DNA of 64,000 nt from a bacterium. GTDB lineage: Bacteria > Zhuqueibacterota > QNDG01 > JAGLOF01. This document shows, in pieces, positions 45,501 to 53,063 of the stretch (its first letter is position 1; each line of letters begins with the position of its first letter). The DNA lies in NCBI GenBank assembly GCA_016934955.1, contig JAFGRY010000050.1, forward strand, positions 1 to 64,000, given 5' to 3'. Position numbers and translations under genes: made by a program. A model generated the notes under the pieces. It did no database searches and had not been told where the DNA came from. It saw only the letters and a program-made list of their open reading frames with translations.

Positions 45501-46087
45501 AGGGCAATTTCCCCATCATCGAGAATGAAGACCAGGTGGAAGAGGGCATTTCGTCTTCGATCGCCGGTGACCTGCTTGCCGATGAGATCCTTGCGGGGAG
45601 CCGCAGCGACAATCTTCCCTACGGGCTCGATTTCGAGATGCTCGATGATCCAGATGCACTGGATGACCTGTTCGCCGATGACCGGGGCCCCGGAACACGG
45701 GATCCTCATCTCGCGGCGAAGTCCAGCGAACAGTTTCAATCGGGGCTTGGCTTCTACAAGGACGGGCAGTATAAGGAAGCGATTGATGAATTCATGAATA
45801 TAATCAAGGTGAACCCCAAACACGGTTCCGCCTTTCAGTATCTCGGAGATGCCTATTTCAGAATCGGGGAGCTCGAGAATGCGATCAAAGCCTACGAGAA
45901 CGCGAGAACCCTTCAGCCGGAAAATATGAATATTCTGGAAAATATGGGCGTGATATTCGCCAATATGGGTGATTTTAAGAAAGCGGTCTGGCAGTGGGGG
46001 GAAGTACTTAAGAACGATCCCGAAAGAAAAGATATTATCGACCGTATCAAGAAAATGCAGCGAATCATCCGGCAGCGGTACCAATAG
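42572..46087 (+). CDS. Fused partner-switching regulator: RsbW-like kinase, HAMP, SpoIIE phosphatase, HTH, TPR
   Basis: A 1171-residue inner-membrane protein. Residues 1-145: anti-sigma-factor-type histidine-kinase-like ATPase with N box AIDEAGTNVVRHAY (46-59), VDQGHTFDP and GGLGVFIIRRV. Two membrane helices (about 158-183 and 319-342) flank a periplasmic sensor of about 135 residues. HAMP (343-395). PP2C/SpoIIE phosphatase (400-648) with GGDYYDF, VADVSGKGVPGSL, ASAGHNP, LYTDGITEA and QNDDITLV, so metal Asp residues are present. Residues 650-770: helix-turn-helix like transposases (AACKHFGVSTSTYYKYKKLY, then FGPKRISDELNTETYEF). A long acidic linker leads to three TPRs (about 1062-1171). It should both phosphorylate and dephosphorylate the STAS protein encoded next door; this is inferred. 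Confidence 0.87.
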   Translation: MFKRVIKEELRVPAEIGYLGDLRDFITRVGRKYGLTENVINAFKLAIDEAGTNVVRHAYRDWAGFITMRMIIREKDVTVSLVDQGHTFDPRNVSDPDLQRYVDIGKKGGLGVFIIRRVIDEIEYRKTEEGNELLLTKRREVVPKKYPLLPEMSLSMKVRYFLIATSVLSPAVILVFIITYSGIARSIMKNDLAAGWVLARSVTNQSMEALAQERDYELATIASEFKRNHSPHVYDAVIVDTLGIIQGSAETEKMLSRFDTPPDKLRIEEFAFEYRIDGGKRVIDLANPAIEKATNKRLGMVHLLLDREVIAESIREEKRSTLLLYLMVLLIGNVGVAILIYVTMSPFKRLAAWVRELGQGGASDEMEFDSSDEIGEIALAFNEITEKFRKSQVDLAEQERLQKEMQVAQEIQQTLLPDKFPDIEGFEIASYYEAAKEVGGDYYDFVEVDNDTLGIVVADVSGKGVPGSLVMTMIRTALRTEARGNKDAADVLARVNDFVMCDMKRGMFVTVFYLILDSKTRTINYASAGHNPMILFRSKTKKSYYLNPRGFPIGINLPEKSLFRKSIESDMLRLQKGDVLLLYTDGITEAMNPRREQFGDERFLEAIRQYGEETITEQVDKLHNRIEAFTEGYAQNDDITLVAIREKMKAEDVLYNHWVRLMKMVEDGSTVKAACKHFGVSTSTYYKYKKLYKKEGKKGIKESVSRSDVEEKHVSIEDKAKIFDIIRNNPDFGPKRISDELNTETYEFTVLDEKVIYEELVRSRLNTKELRQAFIERGKSKKRFKPPGTPFLTLSGEVIVTHERAPAVKPYPRQTEAEAEEIAAEEVASSITPSGGAVLSEETILPHDFAGDDFSEDFGEPADGEDEHVISGARIEELFGEDGDGDDEEFLDLTEMSGEVVTRELEKKHRRADTSAEAYSEAGTGERGEDEYAGDHEYGDDMLDILISDVSELEAGDDDVRDHAERISLDEVLAVDEGNFPIIENEDQVEEGISSSIAGDLLADEILAGSRSDNLPYGLDFEMLDDPDALDDLFADDRGPGTRDPHLAAKSSEQFQSGLGFYKDGQYKEAIDEFMNIIKVNPKHGSAFQYLGDAYFRIGELENAIKAYENARTLQPENMNILENMGVIFANMGDFKKAVWQWGEVLKNDPERKDIIDRIKKMQRIIRQRYQ

Positions 46088-46097
46088 CGAAAAAGAG

Positions 46098-46126
46098 TTG
46101 ACAAATACCGTAATATCAATTATATT
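46098..46126 (+). promoter_or_regulatory. Consensus promoter of the STAS gene
   Basis: TTGACA (46098-46103), 17 bases, TATATT (46121-46126), starting 11 bases after the regulator stop codon, within a very AT-rich patch. It lets the antagonist be made independently of, and probably in excess over, the large kinase/phosphatase. Confidence 0.88.
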
Positions 46127-46173
46127 ATTATTAAATTCAAATAGTTACAGTAAAAGGCAGGGAGAAGTACCAC

Positions 46174-46827
46174 ATGGAAGGCATTCAGGTGTCAATCGAA
46201 AAAGCGGCTTCTCACAGCGGCGTATCCATAATCCGTGTCGGCGGATACATCGATACAACAACATCTTCCGAGCTCGAGCGGGCGCTGGATTCCCTGTTAA
46301 AATCCGGAGTGTATTATATTGTAATAGATCTGGGTAATGTCGATTACATTTCCAGTGCGGGATGGGGGATCTTCATCAGCGAAATAAAGGGTATCAGAGA
46401 GCGGGGCGGAGACCTGAAACTGGCACGAATGATACCGGATGTGTATGAAGTGTTTGAATTGCTGGAGTTCAATTACATACTGAAATCCTTCAATACGGTG
46501 GAAGATGCCCTGGCTGATTTCGGTATCGCTTCCGAGAAACCGGCAAAAAAGAAGCGGGCGAAATCCCTGGTGACGGAGATTGTCGACATTGTTGAAGAGG
46601 ATCAATCGGGCGGTGCTGCCGACGAGCCGGAACGTGTTGAAGACAAAATAAGGAAGATACTTGCGGAGCATCCCGGCTGGGGAGCGGCGAAAGTCAGCAA
46701 GGAACTCAATACTGAACGCTACGATTTTACAAAAATGAGCACGCTGGGAGTCTGGAAACTGCTTCGCCGGCTCAATCTGGGAGGAGATGAAGACACGGAT
46801 TTGCTTAATCCGGATAATGAATCATAG
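46174..46827 (+). CDS. STAS anti-sigma-factor antagonist with C-terminal helix-turn-helix
   Basis: A 217-residue protein. Residues 1-118 form a STAS domain: GVSIIRVGGYIDTTTSSELE, then VIDLGNVDYISSAGWGIFIS, in which Ser60 or Ser61 is the likely phosphorylation site by analogy with RsbV/SpoIIAA. A Lys-rich linker (122-131, KPAKKKRAK) follows, and residues about 155-202 form a winged-helix-like segment (GWGAAKVSKELNTERYDF, VWKLLRRLNL) clearly similar to residues 720-766 of the upstream regulator. Ordinary RsbV-type proteins end after STAS. It may bind DNA, or the shared domain may pair the two proteins. GGCAGGGAGAA precedes the ATG. A hairpin terminator follows. Confidence 0.87.
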   Translation: MEGIQVSIEKAASHSGVSIIRVGGYIDTTTSSELERALDSLLKSGVYYIVIDLGNVDYISSAGWGIFISEIKGIRERGGDLKLARMIPDVYEVFELLEFNYILKSFNTVEDALADFGIASEKPAKKKRAKSLVTEIVDIVEEDQSGGAADEPERVEDKIRKILAEHPGWGAAKVSKELNTERYDFTKMSTLGVWKLLRRLNLGGDEDTDLLNPDNES

Positions 46828-46858
46828 CACTGTCAGGGTCGAAATCCGATGAAACAGT

Positions 46859-46890
46859 GAAGGCAGATAGGGGGATTGGTATCTGCCTTC
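46859..46890 (+). terminator. Hairpin terminator after the STAS gene
   Basis: Perfect 11-base-pair stem (46859-46869 with 46880-46890) and a ten-base loop, 32 bases after the stop. T run is poor (CGTACTTT), so strength is uncertain. Confidence 0.7.
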
Positions 46891-46953
46891 CGTACTTTAT
46901 ATGGGGTACATCGGTACCCGTTTCCGACAGGCGGTGAATGATAAAGGATATCC

Positions 46954-47619
46954 GTGTTTATGATACGACGCACACAATTCACACTTGGCAGACCCCTTCA
47001 GCAAGGGCTCAACGGCTGGGAAAAACGGCAGTACCGCGTGCGGTTCGAACGGGCCCTGATCGTTGTGATGGCCATCACCATTGTGCTTTTTACCGGCTTC
47101 AAGCGGGTTGGCAAAAAGATCAAGATCCCGCATTACGTGTTTTCCAACACCATCATGATTGCAGATCTGCCGCCGGCCACCGAGGTGGGTGCCATGCCCA
47201 GACCGCCGCTCCTTCCCCAGATTCCGGTGCCGTCCGAAGATGAGTACATCTCGGAAGACGTGACCATCGATATTGTCGATTTCAACGATATCGATGGGCT
47301 GCTGCCCTTTGACGGCCCCGCGGGCTCCGGTCCGGTTACCGGTGCATTCGCCACGGGACCGCGGCCGATACGGGAAGTGGTGCCTGAATATCCCGATGAT
47401 CTGCGTAAACGCGGTGTCGAGGGTGTGGTGATGCTCTCTATCCTCGTGAATGCGACCGGAGCGGTTGACAGCGTCGTCGTCATCGGGAATACCACCCGTA
47501 ACAGACGGCTGGAACGGGCCGCGGTCGCCGCCGCGTACAAAACACAGTATATGCCGTTTGACACTCAGAAGGGCTCCTCTTTCTGGATAGAGCGCCCTAC
47601 ACGATTTGAAGGCAAATGA
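46954..47619 (+). CDS. TonB-family energy transducer-like protein
   Basis: A 221-residue single-pass inner-membrane protein. A cytoplasmic lead of about 33 residues is followed by a membrane helix (ALIVVMAITIVLFTGF), a short Pro-rich periplasmic stretch (LPPATEVGAMPRPPLLPQIP) and a TonB C-terminal domain (about 138-221: REVVPEYPDDLRKRGVEGVV, SILVNATGAVDSVVV, AAVAAAYKTQYMPF). The Pro-rich linker is short for a true TonB, so it could serve a short-reach partner. GTG start with AAAGGAT upstream. No ExbBD genes nearby. The next gene starts one base after the stop. Confidence 0.85.
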   Translation: MFMIRRTQFTLGRPLQQGLNGWEKRQYRVRFERALIVVMAITIVLFTGFKRVGKKIKIPHYVFSNTIMIADLPPATEVGAMPRPPLLPQIPVPSEDEYISEDVTIDIVDFNDIDGLLPFDGPAGSGPVTGAFATGPRPIREVVPEYPDDLRKRGVEGVVMLSILVNATGAVDSVVVIGNTTRNRRLERAAVAAAYKTQYMPFDTQKGSSFWIERPTRFEGK

Positions 47620-47620
47620 T

Positions 47621-48142
47621 GTGACAAGAATCACCCGCATTCTCCTCTCCCTCGCGGTCGTGCTGTTGGTGTCAACGGCGTGTTTCAATCCTTTTGCTCC
47701 TGAATTGTCGGACACCGCTGACAGCACCGATCTTATCGTGACAAACCAGGAATCGCCGGAAGATGTGCTTCAGAATTTCAAGACTTCCTACACAATCAAA
47801 GACTCGCTGCTGTACAGCGGGCTGCTGGACACCGCCTTCATTTTCGTCTATTACGAAACGGATGATTTCTCCTCGGGGCGATTCGTCTCCTGGGGAAGGG
47901 AGGATGACCTGAAAACCACCGGCAGTCTCTTCCGGCATTTTGATTTTATTGATCTTGTCTGGAATGCCACGATTTACGGGTGGAATGATGACACAACCGG
48001 AACTATTTGCAAGGAATTTCAGTTGAATTGTGCAAACAAGGAGAGTGATTACAGGATTTCAGGCAGGGCGGTTTTTTCTTTCAGGCGCTGTCAGGACGGA
48101 CGGTGGCGGATAACGCGATGGAAGGATGAATCCGAACTGTAA
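47621..48142 (+). CDS. Putative lipoprotein of unknown function
   Basis: A 173-residue predicted lipoprotein. The GTG at 47621 gives a compact signal (MTRITRILLSLAVVLLVSTAC) with lipobox VSTAC and a cysteine at residue 21. The mature part has a Ser/Asp-rich tether, then about 130 residues that look NTF2-like (SPEDVLQNFKTSYTIKDSLLY...VFSFRRCQDGRWRITRWKD), ending with a typical RWRI-x-RW strand. Follows the TonB-like gene by one base, hence co-translated. Partner and substrate unknown. Confidence 0.75.
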   Translation: MTRITRILLSLAVVLLVSTACFNPFAPELSDTADSTDLIVTNQESPEDVLQNFKTSYTIKDSLLYSGLLDTAFIFVYYETDDFSSGRFVSWGREDDLKTTGSLFRHFDFIDLVWNATIYGWNDDTTGTICKEFQLNCANKESDYRISGRAVFSFRRCQDGRWRITRWKDESEL

Positions 48143-48167
48143 ATGATTTTCGTTGAGGGAGAGCACC

Positions 48168-51100
48168 ATGAATACTTCTCGCAGTACTATCCATATAATT
48201 ACCGTGACGGCGGCTATAGGGGTACATCTGCTGCGGCCGGTGACGCTGCAGGCGCAGATGTTCGGAAAGAACAAGGTACAGTATCACGAATTCAACTGGG
48301 AATATATTCAGTCCCGGCACTTTGATATTTACTATTATGAAGGGGGACGGGGCCTGGCCGATTTTACGGCCGATATCGCGGAGTCCAGCTACGTGGACAT
48401 CAGCAGACATTTTCGCTACAGGATTATCAAGAGGATCCCGATTCTCGTCTACAACAGCCACAACGACTTTTCCCAGACAAACGTCACCACGGAGATGATC
48501 GAAGAATCGGTGGGCGGTTTCACCGAAATCTTCAAGGATCGGGTCGTCATTCCCTTCCAGGGCAGCTATGAAGAATTCAGGCACGTCATTGAACACGAGC
48601 TCACGCACGCGGTCATGTTTCAGATGCTTTACGGTCAGGCGGTGGGTTCCATGGTGTCGGGAATGGCCAGGTTCCAGGTGCCCCTCTGGGTAGCGGAGGG
48701 ACTGTCCGAGTACATGAGCAGGGGCTGGGATACCGAGAGCGATTTTTATATGCGGGATGCCACGATCAACGGGTATGTGCCTCCGGTAGATCAGATTTAC
48801 GGGTTTATGGCCTACAAGGGGGGGCAGTCCCTGATCAATTACATCTGTGACACCTATGGAAAGCCAAAACTCGGCGAGTTTTTAAACAAACTGAAGATGC
48901 TGCGGGATCTTGAAGAGGCGCTGAAACAGTCCATCGGTCTCGATATTGAAGAGTTTTCCGACAGATGGCACAAATATCTCCGCAAGGAATACTGGCCCGA
49001 TATCAGCGACCGGAAAGAACCTGAGGATATTGCCCACCGCCTTACCGATCATGTGGAAGAGCGCACGTTTCTCAATAATTCTCCTTCCCTGTCTCCCAAC
49101 GGTGACAAGCTGGTGTTCCTCTCGAACCGTTCCGATTACATCGATATTTTCATGATGAATACGGTCGGCAAACCGGAGGTGAAGAGACTGGTGCGGGGCG
49201 AGCGGTCGGATATTTTCGAGGAACTGCACTGGCTGAGGCCCGGTATCGGCTGGTCGCCGGACGCAACCAGGATCGTCTTTGCCGCCAAAGCCGGAGGAAG
49301 AGACGCGCTCCATATCGTCGATGTCGCTACCGGCGAGATTGTCGCGACCCACATCCTCGATCTGGACGGGCTCTTCGCTCCGGACTGGTCCCCCGACGGC
49401 CGTACGATCGCTTTCATGGGCATCGACAACGGCGCCTCGGATCTCTATCTGTTCGATCTCGAGACCGGGGCCGTCGAGAAACTGACCGATGACATATTCA
49501 GCGATCTGGAGCCGAAATGGTCGCCTGACGGCAAGGAGATCGTTTTCGTTTCCGACAGGCAGGATCGCATGCAGAAGCCGGATTCGACATTCCGCATGCA
49601 GGATTTCCCTTACCGCAGGACCGATATTTATACGATTCGGATTGCCGACCGGGCCATCACCAGGTACACATTCGATGATTTCGACCAGACCAGTCCGGTA
49701 TTCTCCCCTGACGGAAACGCCATCGCCTATGCCTCTGACGAACACGGGATCAATAACATTTACATACTGGAACGGGCGACGGGGGAGTCGCACCCGATAA
49801 CGAATCTGCTTACCGGTGTTTCACAGATTTCCTGGTCGAGGGAAGGATCCCGGCTGGCATTTTCGTCGTTTTTCAATGCCGGGTACGACATCTACATGAT
49901 GAGCAATCCCTGGGAGCAGAAGGATGAAATCGTCATCGAGGATACGGAATTCATCAAACGGGCGAAAGAGCGGGTCGATTCCGATGAGTCGTACGCCGCC
50001 GAGATCAAGGATGATCCGGCCCTCAATGAATACAGAAACTACGTATTCGGCAACAGTATGAAAAGGCAGAAAGAGCGGCTGGAAAAGCTTGTCGATTCCC
50101 AGTTCCCCGATACGCTCGATTATAAAAACAGCGCCGGTGAATACAGGGTCAAGGATTACCGGGTGCAGTTTACTCCCGATGCGGTGACGGGAGGAGCCGG
50201 ATATTCATCCTATTTCGGCATCCAGGGATCGTCGCTGCTCGCCTTTTCCGATATACTGGGGAACCATCGCATCACCACCTATTTCGATGTATTCTACAGC
50301 CTGAAGAATTCAAATTTTCAGCTGTCCTATTACTATCTGCCCAAACAGACCGATTTCGGTGTCTCGATTTTTCATTTTTCCCGGCTTCTCTTTTCTTATT
50401 TCACTTTCCTGCGAGACAGAAATTACGGGTTCTCTCTCATGGCATCGAGGCCCTTCAGCCGCTATACACGGCTCAACTACAGCCTCACGGGCATGATCAT
50501 CGACAGAGACTGGGGGCAGATCGATCCCTATGGTTTTTCAGGACAGTATCTGCATGAAGGGGGCGATCTTTTCAAACGTCAGATCGTACAGGCCCGGATC
50601 GGATACAACACCGATACCGTGGTCTGGGGGATGACCGGGCCGGTCAACGGCGGCAGGTCGAGCTACAATTTTTCCTACTCCCCCGAGCTGTCCGAAAAGA
50701 ACAGTCTCAGCTTCTGGACGGTTACCGCGGACTGGCGCCGGTACATCAGATTGTCCAAGGATGTAACCCTGGCGCTGCGCACATCCGGAGGTGTTTCGGG
50801 TGGAAGACAGCCGCAGCGGTTCCTGCTGGGAGGCATGATGGGATGGATCAATTACCGGTATTCCCAGATTCCTGAAGGGTACTGGGGTGACGACATGTTC
50901 TATTTCTCCAGTGTGGAAACGCCGCTGCGGGGATATTACTACTATCAGATGCTGGGTACACGGTATATGCTGACGAATCTGGAGCTGCGTTTTCCTCTCG
51001 TTCAGTACCTGATACTGGGATGGCCGTTGCCGATCGGTTTTCAGAATATTCGAGGGGCGCTTTTCTTCGATATGGGATCGGCCTGGGATAACGACCGGGA

Positions 51101-51287
51101 CTGGAAACCGTTTCGGAAAGACAGGGAAGGCCGTGTCGTCATGAATGACCTGGCCGCCGGTATGGGAGTAGGACTCAGGGTCAATCTCGGATTTTTCCTG
51201 ATCAAATATGACATTGCCTGGAGAACCGATTTTGCAGACGTCGGTACCCATCCGGTCCACTATTTTACCCTGGGAGCGGAATACTAA
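48168..51287 (+). CDS. Metallopeptidase-like, TolB-type beta-propeller and outer-membrane barrel fusion
   Basis: A 1039-residue exported protein. Signal peptide 1-30. Residues about 40-280: gluzincin-type (peptidase MA-like) domain with HELTH (143-147) and a likely third ligand Glu177 in WVAEGLSEYM. Residues about 300-610: PD40/TolB-like propeller blades (SPNGDKLVFLSNRSD, SPDGRTIAFMGIDNG, SPDGKEIVFVSDRQD, SPDGNAIAYASDEHG). Residues about 680-1039: Omp85-like surface barrel with a C-terminal strand ending HYFTLGAEY. The start at 48168 is supported by GAGGGAGAG. Similar proteins occur in FCB genomes without assigned function; membrane-anchored proteolysis or protein docking is inferred. Confidence 0.83.
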   Translation: MNTSRSTIHIITVTAAIGVHLLRPVTLQAQMFGKNKVQYHEFNWEYIQSRHFDIYYYEGGRGLADFTADIAESSYVDISRHFRYRIIKRIPILVYNSHNDFSQTNVTTEMIEESVGGFTEIFKDRVVIPFQGSYEEFRHVIEHELTHAVMFQMLYGQAVGSMVSGMARFQVPLWVAEGLSEYMSRGWDTESDFYMRDATINGYVPPVDQIYGFMAYKGGQSLINYICDTYGKPKLGEFLNKLKMLRDLEEALKQSIGLDIEEFSDRWHKYLRKEYWPDISDRKEPEDIAHRLTDHVEERTFLNNSPSLSPNGDKLVFLSNRSDYIDIFMMNTVGKPEVKRLVRGERSDIFEELHWLRPGIGWSPDATRIVFAAKAGGRDALHIVDVATGEIVATHILDLDGLFAPDWSPDGRTIAFMGIDNGASDLYLFDLETGAVEKLTDDIFSDLEPKWSPDGKEIVFVSDRQDRMQKPDSTFRMQDFPYRRTDIYTIRIADRAITRYTFDDFDQTSPVFSPDGNAIAYASDEHGINNIYILERATGESHPITNLLTGVSQISWSREGSRLAFSSFFNAGYDIYMMSNPWEQKDEIVIEDTEFIKRAKERVDSDESYAAEIKDDPALNEYRNYVFGNSMKRQKERLEKLVDSQFPDTLDYKNSAGEYRVKDYRVQFTPDAVTGGAGYSSYFGIQGSSLLAFSDILGNHRITTYFDVFYSLKNSNFQLSYYYLPKQTDFGVSIFHFSRLLFSYFTFLRDRNYGFSLMASRPFSRYTRLNYSLTGMIIDRDWGQIDPYGFSGQYLHEGGDLFKRQIVQARIGYNTDTVVWGMTGPVNGGRSSYNFSYSPELSEKNSLSFWTVTADWRRYIRLSKDVTLALRTSGGVSGGRQPQRFLLGGMMGWINYRYSQIPEGYWGDDMFYFSSVETPLRGYYYYQMLGTRYMLTNLELRFPLVQYLILGWPLPIGFQNIRGALFFDMGSAWDNDRDWKPFRKDREGRVVMNDLAAGMGVGLRVNLGFFLIKYDIAWRTDFADVGTHPVHYFTLGAEY

Positions 51288-51320
51288 TAAGGACCATAAA
51301 CAGCTGTATTGGAGGAGAGA

Positions 51321-53063
51321 TTGAGAAACATTGTACTGAGTGCTCTATTCCTGAGCCTCGCGGCCGCCCTCTCGGCACAGGTGCCTGATGATGTGGTGCA
51401 GGTGAAGACCGAGACCTCGCCGGCCATGCTCAAGGCCGGGGAGCGGGGAGAACTGCGCGTCACGTTCAGCATAGCCGACGGGTACCACATCGGTGATGCC
51501 GCGGGCGGATTTTTCAAGGTTGTACCGGCTGCGGCCGCCGGCATCGCATTTTCAGATCCCGTTTATCCGAAAAGCATAGAGGATCCGTACGGTGACTATT
51601 ATGCCGATGAGGTGATCGTGACCGTGCCGTTCCTTGTTGAGGAGAACGCATCGGGCGGCCTGCGAACCTTCCCGGTTGCCGTCGGGTATCAGCCCTGTTC
51701 AGAGGAAGGCGTCTGCTACATGCCGCAGGAAAGCACGGTGGGAGCGTCGGTGGAAATCGCCGGCGGTGAGGCTGCGGGTGAGACGGAAACGATCACCCGG
51801 ACCGGAGGGATGGCGGGAAGGCTTACCGGGGCCCTGGAGCGGGGCTCGCTGATCGCCTTTCTCATTGTTTTTCTGGGCGGCATGCTCACCAGTCTCACTC
51901 CCTGTGTCTATCCAATGATCCCCATCACCATCGCGGTGATCGGGGCTCAGGCTGAAGGCGGAAAATTGAAGGGATTCATCCTTTCGCTTTTTTATGTGCT
52001 GGGACTCGCGGCAACGTTCACGACACTGGGAATAATCGCCGCCAGAACAGGGGCGCTGTTCGGATCCGTATCCCAGCATCCGGCCGCTATTCTGATCATC
52101 TCACTCATTTTCTTTCTTATGGGCCTTTCGATGCTGGGTGTTTTCACCGTGAGGATGCCCTCGTCTATAGCCACCAGGCTGCAGGGGAAACGGCGCCGGG
52201 GCTTTCTGGGCGCGTTTTTAACCGGTCTGGTTGCCGGCCTGGTGGTGTCGCCCTGTGTCAGTCCCCTGCTGGTCGTGATCCTGGCATGGGTGGCGAAAAC
52301 CGGTTCCGTGCTGCTGGGCGCGGGACTCCTGTTCAGCTTCTCTCTGGGACTCGGTGTATTGTTCATTCTCATCGGCACCTTTTCAGGCATGTTAAAGAAC
52401 CTGCCGAAATCCGGTGGCTGGATGGAAGTAGTGGAGCGCGGATTCGGAATCCTGCTGGTGACGCTGGCGCTGATCTTCGCGCGCCCGCTCCTGTCCCCGT
52501 TTTTCTACAGAATGGCGATGGCCGCCGGTCTGATCGTCGCGGGTATCTTTTTTGGCGCTGTCGCGCCATATGAGCGGTCGGCCTCCGCCAAAGTCAAACT
52601 GCTGAAAGCGGCGGGGCTGTTCGCCCTGTTTGTCGCATTTTCACTCATATTCATCAGTTTCCTGCCGGCCGGGGTATCCGGGCCGGCGGCGGGCGCACGG
52701 GCGGAGCAGCCTGCCCGCATGGAAGACGCCTGGCTCGATTCGGATGTGCAGGGTTTTGCCGTAGCCGCAGAGGAAGAAAAAAAGGTGATCGTCGATTTTT
52801 TCGCTGAGTGGTGCGCAGCCTGTCACGAGCTCGATGAAAAGACCTGGCCGGATCCCGGGGTCGACAACGCCCTGGCACAGTATGTGAAAGTGAAACTGGA
52901 TCTTACCCGCAATGACGCGGCCGACAAGGCGCTGCAGAAGAAATACGGCGTGCTCGGCCTGCCTACCGTGATCATATTCGATGCCGGGGGTAAAGAGCTG
53001 GGCAGGTTCGAGGGCTTTCAGCCGCCCGAAAAAGTAGTTGCCTTCTTAAAACAATTGCGATGA
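51321..53063 (+). CDS. dsbD: Thiol:disulfide interchange protein DsbD
   Basis: A 580-residue inner-membrane reductant carrier, near normal length. Signal peptide, N-terminal DsbD-alpha domain with CSEEGVC (two Cys), eight-helix core with TSLTPCVYPMIPIT and VVSPCVSPLLVVIL (the electron-relaying Cys pair), and a C-terminal thioredoxin domain with FAEWCAACHELD. It moves electrons from cytosolic thioredoxin to periplasmic proteins. The start is a TTG at 51321 directly after GGAGGAGA. Its end overlaps the AlaX-type gene by four bases. Confidence 0.95.
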   Translation: MRNIVLSALFLSLAAALSAQVPDDVVQVKTETSPAMLKAGERGELRVTFSIADGYHIGDAAGGFFKVVPAAAAGIAFSDPVYPKSIEDPYGDYYADEVIVTVPFLVEENASGGLRTFPVAVGYQPCSEEGVCYMPQESTVGASVEIAGGEAAGETETITRTGGMAGRLTGALERGSLIAFLIVFLGGMLTSLTPCVYPMIPITIAVIGAQAEGGKLKGFILSLFYVLGLAATFTTLGIIAARTGALFGSVSQHPAAILIISLIFFLMGLSMLGVFTVRMPSSIATRLQGKRRRGFLGAFLTGLVAGLVVSPCVSPLLVVILAWVAKTGSVLLGAGLLFSFSLGLGVLFILIGTFSGMLKNLPKSGGWMEVVERGFGILLVTLALIFARPLLSPFFYRMAMAAGLIVAGIFFGAVAPYERSASAKVKLLKAAGLFALFVAFSLIFISFLPAGVSGPAAGARAEQPARMEDAWLDSDVQGFAVAAEEEKKVIVDFFAEWCAACHELDEKTWPDPGVDNALAQYVKVKLDLTRNDAADKALQKKYGVLGLPTVIIFDAGGKELGRFEGFQPPEKVVAFLKQLR

